This document shows positions 18,574 through 26,948 of a stretch of 52,086 nt of DNA, one piece after another (positions within the stretch are counted from its first letter, which is position 1; every line of letters begins with the position of its first letter). The translations under genes were made by a program, and so were the position numbers. Source of the stretch: Bacteroidia bacterium (GTDB lineage Bacteria > Bacteroidota > Bacteroidia > Flavobacteriales_E > Vicingaceae); contig JAUIGQ010000002.1 of assembly GCA_030429925.1 (NCBI GenBank), positions 1 through 52,086 of the forward strand, read 5' to 3'. Below the pieces are notes generated by a model. The model did no database searches. It saw only the letters and a list, made by a program, of their open reading frames with translations, and was not told the DNA's origin.

Positions 18574-19671
18574 TTGAAGAAAACGTCGATCATAACTCCC
18601 AAATCAAAAAAATTCCTTTTCAAATATCTTAACAATCCTTCACCTACAGGTTATGAATCAGAAGGTCAGAAATTGTGGTTGGAATATATCAGTCCATACA
18701 TTGATGAATCCTTTACAGACACCTATGGCAATGCTGTTGGAGTGATCAATCCTGAAGCTGAATACAAGGTGGTATTGGAGGCTCATGCAGACGAGATCAG
18801 CTGGTATGTTCACTATATCACAAAAGATGGATTTATCTACGTAAGACGAAATGGCGGATCTGACCATATGATCGCCCCTTCCAAAAGAGTGAACATCCAT
18901 ACGAAAAAAGGAATGGTGAAGGCTGTTTTTGGCTGGCCTGCCATCCATACAAGACTAGGCAAAGGAGAGAAAGGAGAAGAGAGCCCGAAGCAAAAGAACA
19001 TCTTCTTGGATTGTGGATGCAACAGCAAGGAGGAAGTTGAAAAATTAGGAGTACATGTTGGCTGTGTGGTAACCTATGAGGATGAGGTCATAGAATTGAA
19101 CAATAAATATTTTGTGGGTAGAGCACTAGACAATAGGATCGGTGGTTTCATGATCGCTGAGGTAGCTCGCTTGCTAAAAGAGAATAAGAAGAAATTGCCC
19201 TTTGGGGTTTACTTCACTAACTCCGTTCAGGAAGAGATCGGGTTGAGGGGAGCAGAAATGATTGCTGAAAGGATCAAGCCAAATGTTGCCATTATTACCG
19301 ACGTGACTCATGATACCCAAACTCCTATGATCGATAAATACGAGCAAGGAGATTTCAATTGTGGAGGTGGACCGGTGATTTCATATGCTCCGGCAGTCCA
19401 GAACAATTTAAGGGAGATGATCATTTCCGTTGCCGAGAAGAACAAGATCCCATTTCAACGATATGCAGCTTCTAGGATCACGGGAACAGATACTGATGCC
19501 TTTGCCTATGCAAATGGAGGAATTGCATCTGCATTGATCGCTTTGCCATTGAGATACATGCACACCACCGTAGAGATGGTCAATAAAGAAGATGTGGAAA
19601 ATGTGATCCGATTGATCTATGCCAGTTTAGAGAACATTAAGAATCGAGAAGATTTCAGCTATTTCAAATAA
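18574..19671 (+). CDS. M42-family metallopeptidase (glutamyl aminopeptidase-like)
   Basis: Cytoplasmic dinuclear-metal aminopeptidase of 365 residues. Metal and catalytic residues are visible: His71 in EAHADEISW, Asp in VGRALDNRIGG, the Glu pair in NSVQEEIGLRGAEM, Asp in DVTHDTQTP, and His in RYMHTTVEMV. The start is TTG at 18574, giving the normal family N-terminus (SKKFLFKYLNNPSPTGYE). It is convergent with the DUF4924 gene after 7 bases. Confidence 0.95.
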   Translation: MKKTSIITPKSKKFLFKYLNNPSPTGYESEGQKLWLEYISPYIDESFTDTYGNAVGVINPEAEYKVVLEAHADEISWYVHYITKDGFIYVRRNGGSDHMIAPSKRVNIHTKKGMVKAVFGWPAIHTRLGKGEKGEESPKQKNIFLDCGCNSKEEVEKLGVHVGCVVTYEDEVIELNNKYFVGRALDNRIGGFMIAEVARLLKENKKKLPFGVYFTNSVQEEIGLRGAEMIAERIKPNVAIITDVTHDTQTPMIDKYEQGDFNCGGGPVISYAPAVQNNLREMIISVAEKNKIPFQRYAASRITGTDTDAFAYANGGIASALIALPLRYMHTTVEMVNKEDVENVIRLIYASLENIKNREDFSYFK

Positions 19672-19678
19672 TTGCTAA

Positions 19679-20239
19679 CTAGTTCTCATTAGAACTTAAA
19701 GGCAATTTTCCTTCCTCCTTCAATCTATATTGAAGAGCCAGATAGGCCAGCATATCTTTGACCTTACTAATGCCGCTTTGTGTGGCTTCAGAGATCTCAA
19801 CTTTCTTTAGTTTCAATACCAGATAACCGTATACGCCATTGATTGCGACATCAATTTCATTGATCAATTTCTTTCCTCCTGAACGCATCACCAATTCCTT
19901 GAGAATAGGTTTCGCAGCTTCATAAATCTTTTGATACTTCTTGTCTTGATATATAGTCAGAAGCTTGGTATGGAATGCTTGAACATCTTCCACTTCCTTG
20001 ATCAAGAGATCAAGGTGACCACTTCTACTCTTTCCTTCTCTGATCAAAGACTCAGTTAGATCAATATACCATTGATAGATCTGCTTCTTCACTTCTTCCG
20101 GTTGATCAAATCCATCAACAATCACTTCCTTGATCCTATCCATGTCCATTCCCAAAGAGCGAATGATATCTTCGATCTGGTACATATATAATAGATACTC
20201 AATGATATTCTCCTTTCTTTTAGCTTGGGCGATCAACAT
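19679..20239 (-). CDS. DUF4924-family protein
   Basis: Helical cytoplasmic protein of unknown function found in Bacteroidota. The sequence from Met at 20239 (MLIAQAKRKENIIEYLLYMY, then QIEDIIRSLG) begins exactly as I recall for DUF4924, so I chose this ATG (186 residues) over the TTG at 20275. C-terminal helices include LVLKLKKVEISEATQSGI and LAYLALQYRLKEEGKL. It is divergent from the DUF1853 gene with a short shared promoter region. Confidence 0.8.
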   Translation of the reverse strand: MLIAQAKRKENIIEYLLYMYQIEDIIRSLGMDMDRIKEVIVDGFDQPEEVKKQIYQWYIDLTESLIREGKSRSGHLDLLIKEVEDVQAFHTKLLTIYQDKKYQKIYEAAKPILKELVMRSGGKKLINEIDVAINGVYGYLVLKLKKVEISEATQSGISKVKDMLAYLALQYRLKEEGKLPLSSNEN

Positions 20240-20295
20240 ATTATTCCAATCTTCGTTTTCAATAGATATTGGCAAAATTCAGATAATAATGTGTG

Positions 20296-21171
20296 ATGGG
20301 CAATTCTGCAGAAGATAACTTTAAGTGGCTAAACACTATCTCTTCCCGTTCTCTTCGAGAGTTAACATATCTGCTATGTTCAGCAGAGCTGGAACATGAA
20401 ACTATTTCCAAAGAACTTCATTACCCCCTCTTTCTTCCGGGATCTGATAGCCAATATGGATTGAATTTCTATGAGCATTTGGATACAAAGAAAATTGCAC
20501 AGTTAGAGGAAGTTGACCCAAGAACAGCTTTGGGCAGATATGCTGAACGATTATTGGCAGCCTGGTTCAGGATCAATCCAAACTATGAGCTCTTGGAGGC
20601 AAACTTTCAACTGATTGAAAATAATATTACACTGGGCGAGATCGATTTTTTGCTGTGGGAAAAGGAGAATGAAAAAGCCATTCATTTGGAATTCGCATTG
20701 AAATATTATCTGAAGACCGAGCAAAATGGAAGAGTGAGATATATTGGTCCGAAAGGAAAAGACAATTTAGAAGGCAAGGCTAAGAAGTTGGTTGACAATC
20801 AGCTGCAACAATTAAAAGATCACATAAATCTGCTACCTCCAAAGCTAAGGGACTTCCAATATCAATCAAGATTAATGTTGAAGGGTTTCATTTTTCACCC
20901 ACACACTAGAGCTGAAGATCAGTTATGGATCAAACGTTCTGAGATCGAGGAGCTGAGAATCGAAGCTTCACAATTTTATTTCTTGGAGAATATAAGAGAC
21001 TGGATATATCCATTTGATCCCATACACAGAAAAGATCCATACTCCATAGACTCCTTTAAAGAAAGGATCAGGATTAGCGAACACTTGCCCATAATGCTTG
21101 TGATTGAAAAAAAGGAAAAGCTATGGTTGCTAATGGTAGTTGAAGATGGCTGGCCGGATCAGTTTGCCTAG
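20296..21171 (+). CDS. DUF1853-family protein
   Basis: 291 residues. The stretch RYAERLLAAWFRINPNYELL, then ITLGEIDFLLW, IHLEFALKYYL and YIGPKGKDNLEGKAKKL, matches DUF1853. The ordered E..D..(8-20)..E.(A/K) acidic/Lys pattern (GEIDFLL...HLEFALKYY) resembles a PD-(D/E)XK nuclease core; that link is inference from the motif. ATG at 20296 chosen over GTG at 20293. Its stop codon overlaps the convergent SiaC-like gene's stop within CTAG. Confidence 0.8.
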   Translation: MGNSAEDNFKWLNTISSRSLRELTYLLCSAELEHETISKELHYPLFLPGSDSQYGLNFYEHLDTKKIAQLEEVDPRTALGRYAERLLAAWFRINPNYELLEANFQLIENNITLGEIDFLLWEKENEKAIHLEFALKYYLKTEQNGRVRYIGPKGKDNLEGKAKKLVDNQLQQLKDHINLLPPKLRDFQYQSRLMLKGFIFHPHTRAEDQLWIKRSEIEELRIEASQFYFLENIRDWIYPFDPIHRKDPYSIDSFKERIRISEHLPIMLVIEKKEKLWLLMVVEDGWPDQFA

Positions 21172-21569
21172 ATGTTCTTCTTATGAAGTTTCTTATATCC
21201 AATGAAATTGAAAGGGATATCCAGCATCTGAGAAAGATCTTCACCGGTTTCCTTTACATACTTATCTTGGTCTACATACAACCAGTTCACTTTTACATTG
21301 ATGTTCTTGCTTCTAAGCTCGTTTAGCTTGAACAGGAAGAAAAGGAACCGTTTGGTGGAAGCGAGATTATAATACTCAACATCAAAAGTAAACTCCACTT
21401 CATTCGTGGTAGGATTTTCAATAAAATTATCCATCCAATCTAAAAGTGGTTGATAGAACTCATCCACATTGACCAAAATAGATTTTCCTTCTATTCTGAA
21501 CTTTCCATGTTCAGGATCAAAAACCACATGAGGTGATTTGTAAGTTGGTTCAATTTCAATATTCTGCAT
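21168..21569 (-). CDS. SiaC-like (DUF1987) regulatory protein, atypical phosphosite
   Basis: 133 residues matching the DUF1987/SiaC fold: PTYKSPHVVFDPEHGKFRIEG, ILVNVDEFYQPLLDWMDNF, VKVNWLYVDQD and GEDLSQMLDIPF. Family members bind partner diguanylate cyclases or kinases and are controlled by phosphorylation of a Thr in a YFNTSS-type motif. Here the equivalent segment reads YYNLASTK (residues 66-73), so the usual Thr position is Leu69; Ser71 and Thr72 follow. No SiaA/SiaB/SiaD genes are nearby. The alignment is from memory and the site shift should be checked. Confidence 0.8.
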   Translation of the reverse strand: MQNIEIEPTYKSPHVVFDPEHGKFRIEGKSILVNVDEFYQPLLDWMDNFIENPTTNEVEFTFDVEYYNLASTKRFLFFLFKLNELRSKNINVKVNWLYVDQDKYVKETGEDLSQMLDIPFNFIGYKKLHKKNI

Positions 21570-21686
21570 AGTATCCTTCTCTCTGTTTCTCTCTCTTACA
21601 AATTTGGCAATTTTTTTATTAGGGATCGAAAGAATTCTACCTAATACAAAAAATACGTTTTAAAAAGAGCTCTAGATCGACGAAGA

Positions 21687-22427
21687 TCATAGACTCATGC
21701 GGTCTTTAAACTTGGCAGCTTGTCGTCTTGAGATCTCGATCTGTTTGCCATCTTCCAAGCTAACCCTCAATCCTCCATTGAACCAGCTCTCAATGTCCTT
21801 CACCCAATCTAAGTTGATGATAAACTTTCTATTAGCTCTAAAAAAGTGCTTATCATCTAACCTTTCTTCAAGGTTGTTCAAGGATTTCAAGATCAAGGGT
21901 TTATTGTTCTCAAAAAAGACCCTAACATAATTTCCTTCCGATTCAAATGCACTAACATCCTTCAATTTCACAAACCAGCATTTATCTCCATCTTTTACAA
22001 ATACCTGGTCATCCGGCCCCAACCTTCCTTCTTTAGAGCTAGACACTTCACCTTCTTCTTCCGCTTCTTCCCTCTCTTCTTTTTGGAGCTTTTTAATACA
22101 GTCTTCCAACCTCTCTTCCTCTATAGGTTTCAACAAATAGTCGAAGGCGTTTACTTCAAAGGCCTTTAAAGCATACTCATCATAAGCTGTTGTAAATACG
22201 ATTCTGGGAACGAAGGAGAGTTCTTCCAAAAGATCAAAACCTGTTTTTGCTGGCATCTGTATATCCAGGAAAACTAGATCAGGCTTTAAACTCTCGATCT
22301 TCTTCTTGGCATTCTCAGCATTGTTGCTTTCGCCAATAATATTAATACTCTCGTGTTTTTCAAGCAGGGATTTCAGCTCTTGTCGGGCCAATCTCTCGTC
22401 ATCAACTATCAGTGCTTTCATTTTCAT
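21687..22427 (-). CDS. LytTR-family response regulator
   Basis: 246 residues: a receiver domain (about 1-120, with IVDDERLARQEL, the phospho-accepting Asp in LVFLDIQMPAKTGFDLL, and the Lys in LLKPIEEE) joined by an acidic linker to a LytTR DNA-binding domain. The latter spans about 140-246 (SAFESEGNYVRVFFEN, LERLDDKHFFRANRKFIIN). It pairs with the sensor kinase whose 3' end it overlaps by 26 bases, forming a LytS/LytR-type system. A start two codons later (22421) is also possible. Confidence 0.95.
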   Translation of the reverse strand: MKMKALIVDDERLARQELKSLLEKHESINIIGESNNAENAKKKIESLKPDLVFLDIQMPAKTGFDLLEELSFVPRIVFTTAYDEYALKAFEVNAFDYLLKPIEEERLEDCIKKLQKEEREEAEEEGEVSSSKEGRLGPDDQVFVKDGDKCWFVKLKDVSAFESEGNYVRVFFENNKPLILKSLNNLEERLDDKHFFRANRKFIINLDWVKDIESWFNGGLRVSLEDGKQIEISRRQAAKFKDRMSL

Positions 22428-23475
22428 CTACTTTAAATTCATTGATCTCTTCGGGGATCAGAAGCTCAGCGTGGACACCTTCTTCTTCATTTGTGATCTT
22501 AAAATAAGCCTTTTTGCCGTAAAGCAATTGCAATCTTTGTTTGGTATTCACCAATCCAAACCCCGTTTCAGAATGGTTGTCTTTATCAATGCTACCACTA
22601 TTAAAAATACTCAGCTTCAATGAGCCATTTTCTTTTTCTGCAACCACCTTGATCTTTCCTCCCTCTTGGAGTTTGCTAATACCATGCTTGATCCCGTTTT
22701 CTACCAAAGTTTGCAGAAGCATGGGCGGTATTTTATGGTCTTTGGTATTATCAGCTATCTCAAATTCACAATCGAGGCGCTCTTCAAATCTTGTTTTCTC
22801 TAAATTCAAATAATCGTAAACCAATTGCAGTTCTTCCTCAAAGCTGATCACTTTTTGTCGTCCCATTAAAAGGGAACTCCTCAGGATATTCGACAGTCTG
22901 GTTACTGACTGTTTTGATTTGACTGGATCTTCATCTATAAGTGCTCTAATAGTATTCATTGAATTAAAAATGAAATGAGGATTGAGCTGAGACTTAAGTT
23001 TATTGAGCTCCATTTCATTCTTGGCTGCCTCCCATTTCAAATTCTTGATCTCCTCCTTTCTATAATTCTGTATGAAATGAAATAAGAAATACAGAAGTGA
23101 CCAAACCATAAAGATGACCGCAAGATTTAGGGTGGTCTGTAATACTTCAAGCCATTCAAATGTAAAATCGAGGGTGCCGTTAATGATCTCAGAGATCAGG
23201 CTATGGAGCACGAAATAAACCGAACCACAAAGAACGGAGGCCCCAAAGACACGAGGTATTAATTGGATGATCTTGAGGCGCAACCAATTCCTTCTTAGAA
23301 TAAGATATCTATATCCGTGAGAGATCAATACGCCAAGGCTGAAAGTAGTAAGTAGATTTAAAATGAAATAGAGGTCCAATACTTTCCCCTCTAAGCTGTT
23401 TAACACATACATTAAAATAATGTATGCCAACCAACCTGAGATCAATGAAACCCAATACAGCCTATACTTTGACAT
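22402..23475 (-). CDS. LytS-type sensor histidine kinase
   Basis: 357 residues with four predicted N-terminal membrane helices (about 9-28, 36-55, 75-95, 110-135). A His_kinase domain holds the phospho-accepting His in LKSQLNPHFIFNSMNTI. A HATPase_c domain follows (PPMLLQTLVENGIKHGI and GFGLVNTKQRLQLLYG). No extracellular sensing domain is present, so signal is probably sensed in the membrane. Its possible promoter (TTTG-N21-TAAATTTA, 23496-23528) abuts a 10-bp hairpin shared with the divergent gene. Confidence 0.94.
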   Translation of the reverse strand: MSKYRLYWVSLISGWLAYIILMYVLNSLEGKVLDLYFILNLLTTFSLGVLISHGYRYLILRRNWLRLKIIQLIPRVFGASVLCGSVYFVLHSLISEIINGTLDFTFEWLEVLQTTLNLAVIFMVWSLLYFLFHFIQNYRKEEIKNLKWEAAKNEMELNKLKSQLNPHFIFNSMNTIRALIDEDPVKSKQSVTRLSNILRSSLLMGRQKVISFEEELQLVYDYLNLEKTRFEERLDCEFEIADNTKDHKIPPMLLQTLVENGIKHGISKLQEGGKIKVVAEKENGSLKLSIFNSGSIDKDNHSETGFGLVNTKQRLQLLYGKKAYFKITNEEEGVHAELLIPEEINEFKVDENESTDS

Positions 23476-23495
23476 TATAACAACAGCCTAACGGT

Positions 23496-23528
23496 TAAAT
23501 TTAAATCTTAAATTTGATAATAAACAAA
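23496..23528 (-). promoter_or_regulatory. Possible promoter of the LytS-type kinase
   Basis: On the minus strand TTTG (23528-23525) is followed after 21 bases by TAAATTTA (23503-23496), seven of eight matches to TAnnTTTG-type spacing. It overlaps the oppositely directed TAAATTTG at 23509-23516. Confidence 0.45.
23509..23516 (+). promoter_or_regulatory. Possible -7 element of the 23647 outer-membrane protein gene
   Basis: TAAATTTG is an exact TAnnTTTG match on the plus strand. Initiation a few bases later would place the 23529-23552 hairpin at the very 5' end of the transcript. No matching -33 element was seen. Confidence 0.4.
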
Positions 23529-23552
23529 GAAAGGAGGTATGAACCTCCTTTC
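23529..23552. other. Perfect 10-bp hairpin in the lytS/OMP divergent region
   Basis: GAAAGGAGGT at 23529-23538 pairs with ACCTCCTTTC at 23543-23552 around a 4-base loop. It contains AAGGAGGT, a full anti-16S complement rarely used in Bacteroidota. Minus-strand reading is followed by a T-rich stretch, so it could terminate or attenuate antisense or leader transcripts. Placement between divergent genes argues against a simple end-of-gene terminator. Confidence 0.6.
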
Positions 23553-23646
23553 TCCAACTGTTTAACATAAAACAACTATTGCTACTGTAGTTATTCCCAA
23601 GACTAAATTACACAAGACTATTACTTTGAAAAAGTTAAATACACGA

Positions 23647-24240
23647 ATGGGGCATAAATCTTATAAATGGGTAATTCCATCCTATTTCAGCTCTTTCCTG
23701 ATCATTGCCATTTTAATTTTAAGTTCACTTCCTGCAAAATCACAAGCAAATGAAGAAAGTGAAACCGGCAGCAGTAGTATCCAGAAAAAGGAAAAGAAGG
23801 GATTTGATCCGAAACGATTGGTTTTCGGCGGAAGCCTTGGAGCAACGTTTGGAAGTATTACCTATGTTGAAATATCACCCAGGGTTGGTTATAAATTAAC
23901 AGATCAGTGGATTGCCGGTGTTGGCTTCAAATATGCCTACTATGAAGAAAAGAATACCTTCTTCAACTACTCTACTAATATGTACGGAGGTGGAGTATAC
24001 ACTCAATACTATTTCCTAAAGTATTTTGTGGCTCATGCTGAATATGAAGTTCTAAATCTTGACGACTTCAGACCACCCTTTGAACGGGTTAATATACATA
24101 GCCTATTTGTTGGTGGGGGGATCAGCTCTAGAGTTGGCAACGGTTTCTTCAACGTGCTAATGCTCTACAACTTGAACGAGACCTACAATTCTCCCTACTC
24201 TAACCCTTATGTCTTAGTTGGTGTTGGAGTGGGATTGTAA
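23647..24240 (+). CDS. Predicted outer-membrane beta-barrel protein
   Basis: 197 residues from ATG 23647 with a signal peptide (YFSSFLIIAILILSSLPAKSQA) and then a Gly/aromatic-rich barrel: FGGSLGATFGSITYVEISPR, DQWIAGVGFKYAYYE, GGGVYTQYYFLKYFVAHAEYE. The C-terminus, VLVGVGVGL, is a typical final strand. A TTG at 23626 would add seven residues. It lies divergent from the sensor kinase. Function beyond outer-membrane residence is unknown. Confidence 0.78.
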   Translation: MGHKSYKWVIPSYFSSFLIIAILILSSLPAKSQANEESETGSSSIQKKEKKGFDPKRLVFGGSLGATFGSITYVEISPRVGYKLTDQWIAGVGFKYAYYEEKNTFFNYSTNMYGGGVYTQYYFLKYFVAHAEYEVLNLDDFRPPFERVNIHSLFVGGGISSRVGNGFFNVLMLYNLNETYNSPYSNPYVLVGVGVGL

Positions 24241-24248
24241 AAGGATCC

Positions 24249-25850
24249 TTAGGCTAGAATTGTAACAGGATTTTCCAAGAAGGTCTTCAAGCTATTCAAG
24301 AACTCTGCTCCGGTAGCTCCATCAACCACCCTATGATCACATGATAGGGTAACCTTCATTCTGTTCCCAACTTTCATTTCCCCGTTCTTCACTACAACTT
24401 CCTCTCTAATTCCTCCAACGGCTAGAATACATGAATTTGGCGGATTTATTATTGCCGTAAACTCTTCTATTCCATACATACCCAAGTTTGAGATTGAGAA
24501 AGTGCTTCCTTCCCATTCTTCTGGTTGAAGTTTCTTATCCCTTGCTTTACCGGCAAGTTCTTTGACCTCAGCAGAGATCTGGCTCAATGGTTTGCTATCG
24601 GCAAAGCGCACAACAGGAACCAATAGACCTTCATCTACTGCTACAGCAACACCGATATGAACATGATGATTTATTCTGATCTTATCGTCTAACCATGAAG
24701 CATTCACCATTGGATGCTTTTTCAGTGCAGCAGCTGAGGCACGAATCACAAGATCATTGAAGGAAACTTTTGTATCCGGGATCTCATTGATGGCCTTTCT
24801 TGCCTTGATGGCCTCATCCATATCAATATCCATGGTGAGGTAAAAATGAGGTGCCGTGAACTTGCTCTCAGATAATCTTTTGGCAATGGTTTTCCTCATT
24901 TGAGAGACAGCCTTCTCATCGAAGCTTTCGCTACCAAGAGGAGCGCTGCTAACAGCTGAAGAAGTGCTTGCAGCTACAGATGGCTGATAATCTTCAATAT
25001 CTCTTTTTATGATTCTTCCACCATCTCCGCTACCTTGCACCGAATTTAGGTCGACACCTTTTTCTTCGGCAAGTCTTCTCGCCAGTGGAGAAACTTTCAA
25101 TCTCCCATTTGATGTGGATGAAGTTGAGCTAACTTTTGGTGTATTTGCAGCTGCTTTTACTTCAGTTGCTGCCTCTGCAGCTGAAGGACTTTCTTTCTTT
25201 GGAGCAGAGCTTCCGTTGGATGTGAATGCCTCGATCAGTTTCTTATAATCGGCACCCTTTTCACCAATTACCGCAAGAATTGAATCAACCTTAGCAGATT
25301 CACCTTCTTTTACTCCTTGATAAAGTAATACCCCATCTTCAAATGATTCAAACTCCATGGTCGCCTTATCAGTCTCTATCTCAGCTAAGATCTCACCCGA
25401 CTCAACTTTATCTCCTTCATTCTTGACCCAAGAGGCAACTGTACCTTCTTCCATGGTATCGCTGAGCTTAGGCATCTTAATGATATTGGCATTAATAGAT
25501 GAAGTATCAATGGATGCTGCTTCAACCTTAGGACTGCTTTCTACTTCCTCTGTTTTCTCTTCTTTCTTAGGAGCTGTAGCCCCTCCGGAAAGTAGCGAAC
25601 TAATATCTTCTCCTTTCTCACCAACAATAGCAAGAATTGAATCTACCTCAGCAGCTTGACCCTCTTCAACACCATGATGCAATATCACACCTGATTGAAA
25701 AGACTCGAACTCCATTGTAGCCTTATCAGTTTCAATTTCGGCAAGCAACTCACCTTCTTCTACTGAATCTCCCACTTGTTTATGCCACTTTGCTACAACA
25801 CCTTCTTCCATGGTGTCACTCAACTTTGGCATTTTTATGATCTCCGCCAT
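24249..25850 (-). CDS. pdhC: Pyruvate dehydrogenase E2, dihydrolipoamide acetyltransferase with two lipoyl domains
   Basis: Core subunit of the pyruvate dehydrogenase complex. 533 residues: two lipoyl domains (about 1-78 and 122-200), each with the lipoylated Lys in ETDKATMEFES. Ala/Ser/Pro-rich linkers separate these from a peripheral-subunit-binding domain (VSPLARRLAEEKGVDLNSVQ, about 250-290). The catalytic acetyltransferase domain has the DHRVVDG active-site motif near the C-terminus. It begins 3 bases after pdhA. No E1beta gene lies between. Confidence 0.97.
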   Translation of the reverse strand: MAEIIKMPKLSDTMEEGVVAKWHKQVGDSVEEGELLAEIETDKATMEFESFQSGVILHHGVEEGQAAEVDSILAIVGEKGEDISSLLSGGATAPKKEEKTEEVESSPKVEAASIDTSSINANIIKMPKLSDTMEEGTVASWVKNEGDKVESGEILAEIETDKATMEFESFEDGVLLYQGVKEGESAKVDSILAVIGEKGADYKKLIEAFTSNGSSAPKKESPSAAEAATEVKAAANTPKVSSTSSTSNGRLKVSPLARRLAEEKGVDLNSVQGSGDGGRIIKRDIEDYQPSVAASTSSAVSSAPLGSESFDEKAVSQMRKTIAKRLSESKFTAPHFYLTMDIDMDEAIKARKAINEIPDTKVSFNDLVIRASAAALKKHPMVNASWLDDKIRINHHVHIGVAVAVDEGLLVPVVRFADSKPLSQISAEVKELAGKARDKKLQPEEWEGSTFSISNLGMYGIEEFTAIINPPNSCILAVGGIREEVVVKNGEMKVGNRMKVTLSCDHRVVDGATGAEFLNSLKTFLENPVTILA

Positions 25851-25853
25851 ATT

Positions 25854-26909
25854 CTAATCTTTTAAGAAAGGATAGTCTGTTTGAGTATATACGTCTTCAA
25901 AAAGTTCAGATGGATCAGGATAATCCGACTCTTCTGCAAAGTCTACAGATTCTTTCACCTGATCTTTCACTCTTTGCTGGATCTTTTCGATCTCAGCATC
26001 TGAGGCGTATTTATTCTTTTTAATAGTATTCAAGACATTCTCAATTGGATCCAGAGTTTTATATTCCTCAAGTTCCTCTTTCGTTCTGTACTTTGCAGGA
26101 TCTGACATTGAGTGTCCTTTGTACCTATATGTTTTCATCTCGATAAGAGTAGGACCTTCTCCATCTCTTGCCCTTTTAGCTGCTTTGGCAATAGACTCAT
26201 GAACAGCCTCACAGCTCATACCATTCACTTGATCCTTTGGCATTTTGTAACTATCTGCCAGATCGTGAAGATCGGTCACATTGGAAACCCTGCTAACAGC
26301 AGTTCCCATGGCATAGTTATTATTTTCAATTATGAAGATCACCGGCAACTTCCAAAACATGGCCATATTGAAGGCTTCATGAAAGGCTCCTTGTCTAACG
26401 GCTCCGTCTCCCATATAACATAAGGTAACATTCTTGTTTCCTTTGTATTTATCAGCAAAGGCAATTCCGGCACCAAGTGGGATCTGACCTCCAACTATTC
26501 CATGACCTCCAAAGAAGTTTCTTTCTTTGTCGAACATATGCATTGAACCACCCTTTCCTTTACTGCAACCGGTTTTTTTTCCATAGAGCTCTGCCATCAC
26601 ATGCTTTGGGTCCATTCCCAATCCAATTGGATGAGCATGATCTCTATAGGCTGTGATCATATTGTCATCTTTCGTAATAGCGGATACTGCACCGGCAACC
26701 AAAGCCTCTTGTCCGATATACAAATGACAGAATCCTCTGATCTTTTGCTGAATATAAAGCTGCCCGGCCTTTTCTTCGAATTTTCTCATTAAGAGCATGC
26801 TCTCATACCAATGCAGATAGGTCTCTTTATTAAAAGCATTGTTACCATTGGAAGTACTCTTCTTGGCAGTAGCTTTCTTTCTCGTCTTAGGTGTAGTGTT
26901 TGTAGCCAT
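25854..26909 (-). CDS. pdhA: Pyruvate dehydrogenase E1 component, alpha subunit
   Basis: Thiamine-diphosphate enzyme subunit decarboxylating pyruvate. 351 residues from ATG 26909; the longer reading from TTG 26930 is rejected because that TTG is part of a TAAATTTG promoter element. A basic, Thr/Lys-rich N-terminus (TTPKTRKKATAKKSTS) precedes the E1alpha fold. It includes FCHLYIGQEALVAGA, AYRDHAHPIGLG and the ThDP-binding GDGAVRQGAFHEAFN...ENNNYAMGT. The phospho-loop region YRYKGHSMSDPAKYRT follows. E1beta must be encoded elsewhere. Confidence 0.96.
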   Translation of the reverse strand: MATNTTPKTRKKATAKKSTSNGNNAFNKETYLHWYESMLLMRKFEEKAGQLYIQQKIRGFCHLYIGQEALVAGAVSAITKDDNMITAYRDHAHPIGLGMDPKHVMAELYGKKTGCSKGKGGSMHMFDKERNFFGGHGIVGGQIPLGAGIAFADKYKGNKNVTLCYMGDGAVRQGAFHEAFNMAMFWKLPVIFIIENNNYAMGTAVSRVSNVTDLHDLADSYKMPKDQVNGMSCEAVHESIAKAAKRARDGEGPTLIEMKTYRYKGHSMSDPAKYRTKEELEEYKTLDPIENVLNTIKKNKYASDAEIEKIQQRVKDQVKESVDFAEESDYPDPSELFEDVYTQTDYPFLKD

Positions 26910-26927
26910 AATTTGATCTAAGGATGA

Positions 26928-26935
26928 CAAATTTA
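26928..26935 (-). promoter_or_regulatory. Putative -7 promoter element of pdhA-pdhC
   Basis: Minus-strand TAAATTTG matches TAnnTTTG exactly, about 19 bases before the pdhA ATG and just after the cdd stop. No clear -33 partner was found. It fixes the pdhA start at 26909. Confidence 0.5.
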
Positions 26936-26948
26936 GGATAAAATAAGT

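Noticed and set aside
23531-23565. Mini-ORF preceded by AAGGAGGT (ATG at 23539, eight codons)
   Set aside because: The Shine-Dalgarno word touches the ATG with no spacer and is buried in a perfect hairpin, so initiation there is unlikely.
24249-25850. Internal DNA repeat in pdhC
   Set aside because: It corresponds to the expected duplication of lipoyl domains, not a separate element.
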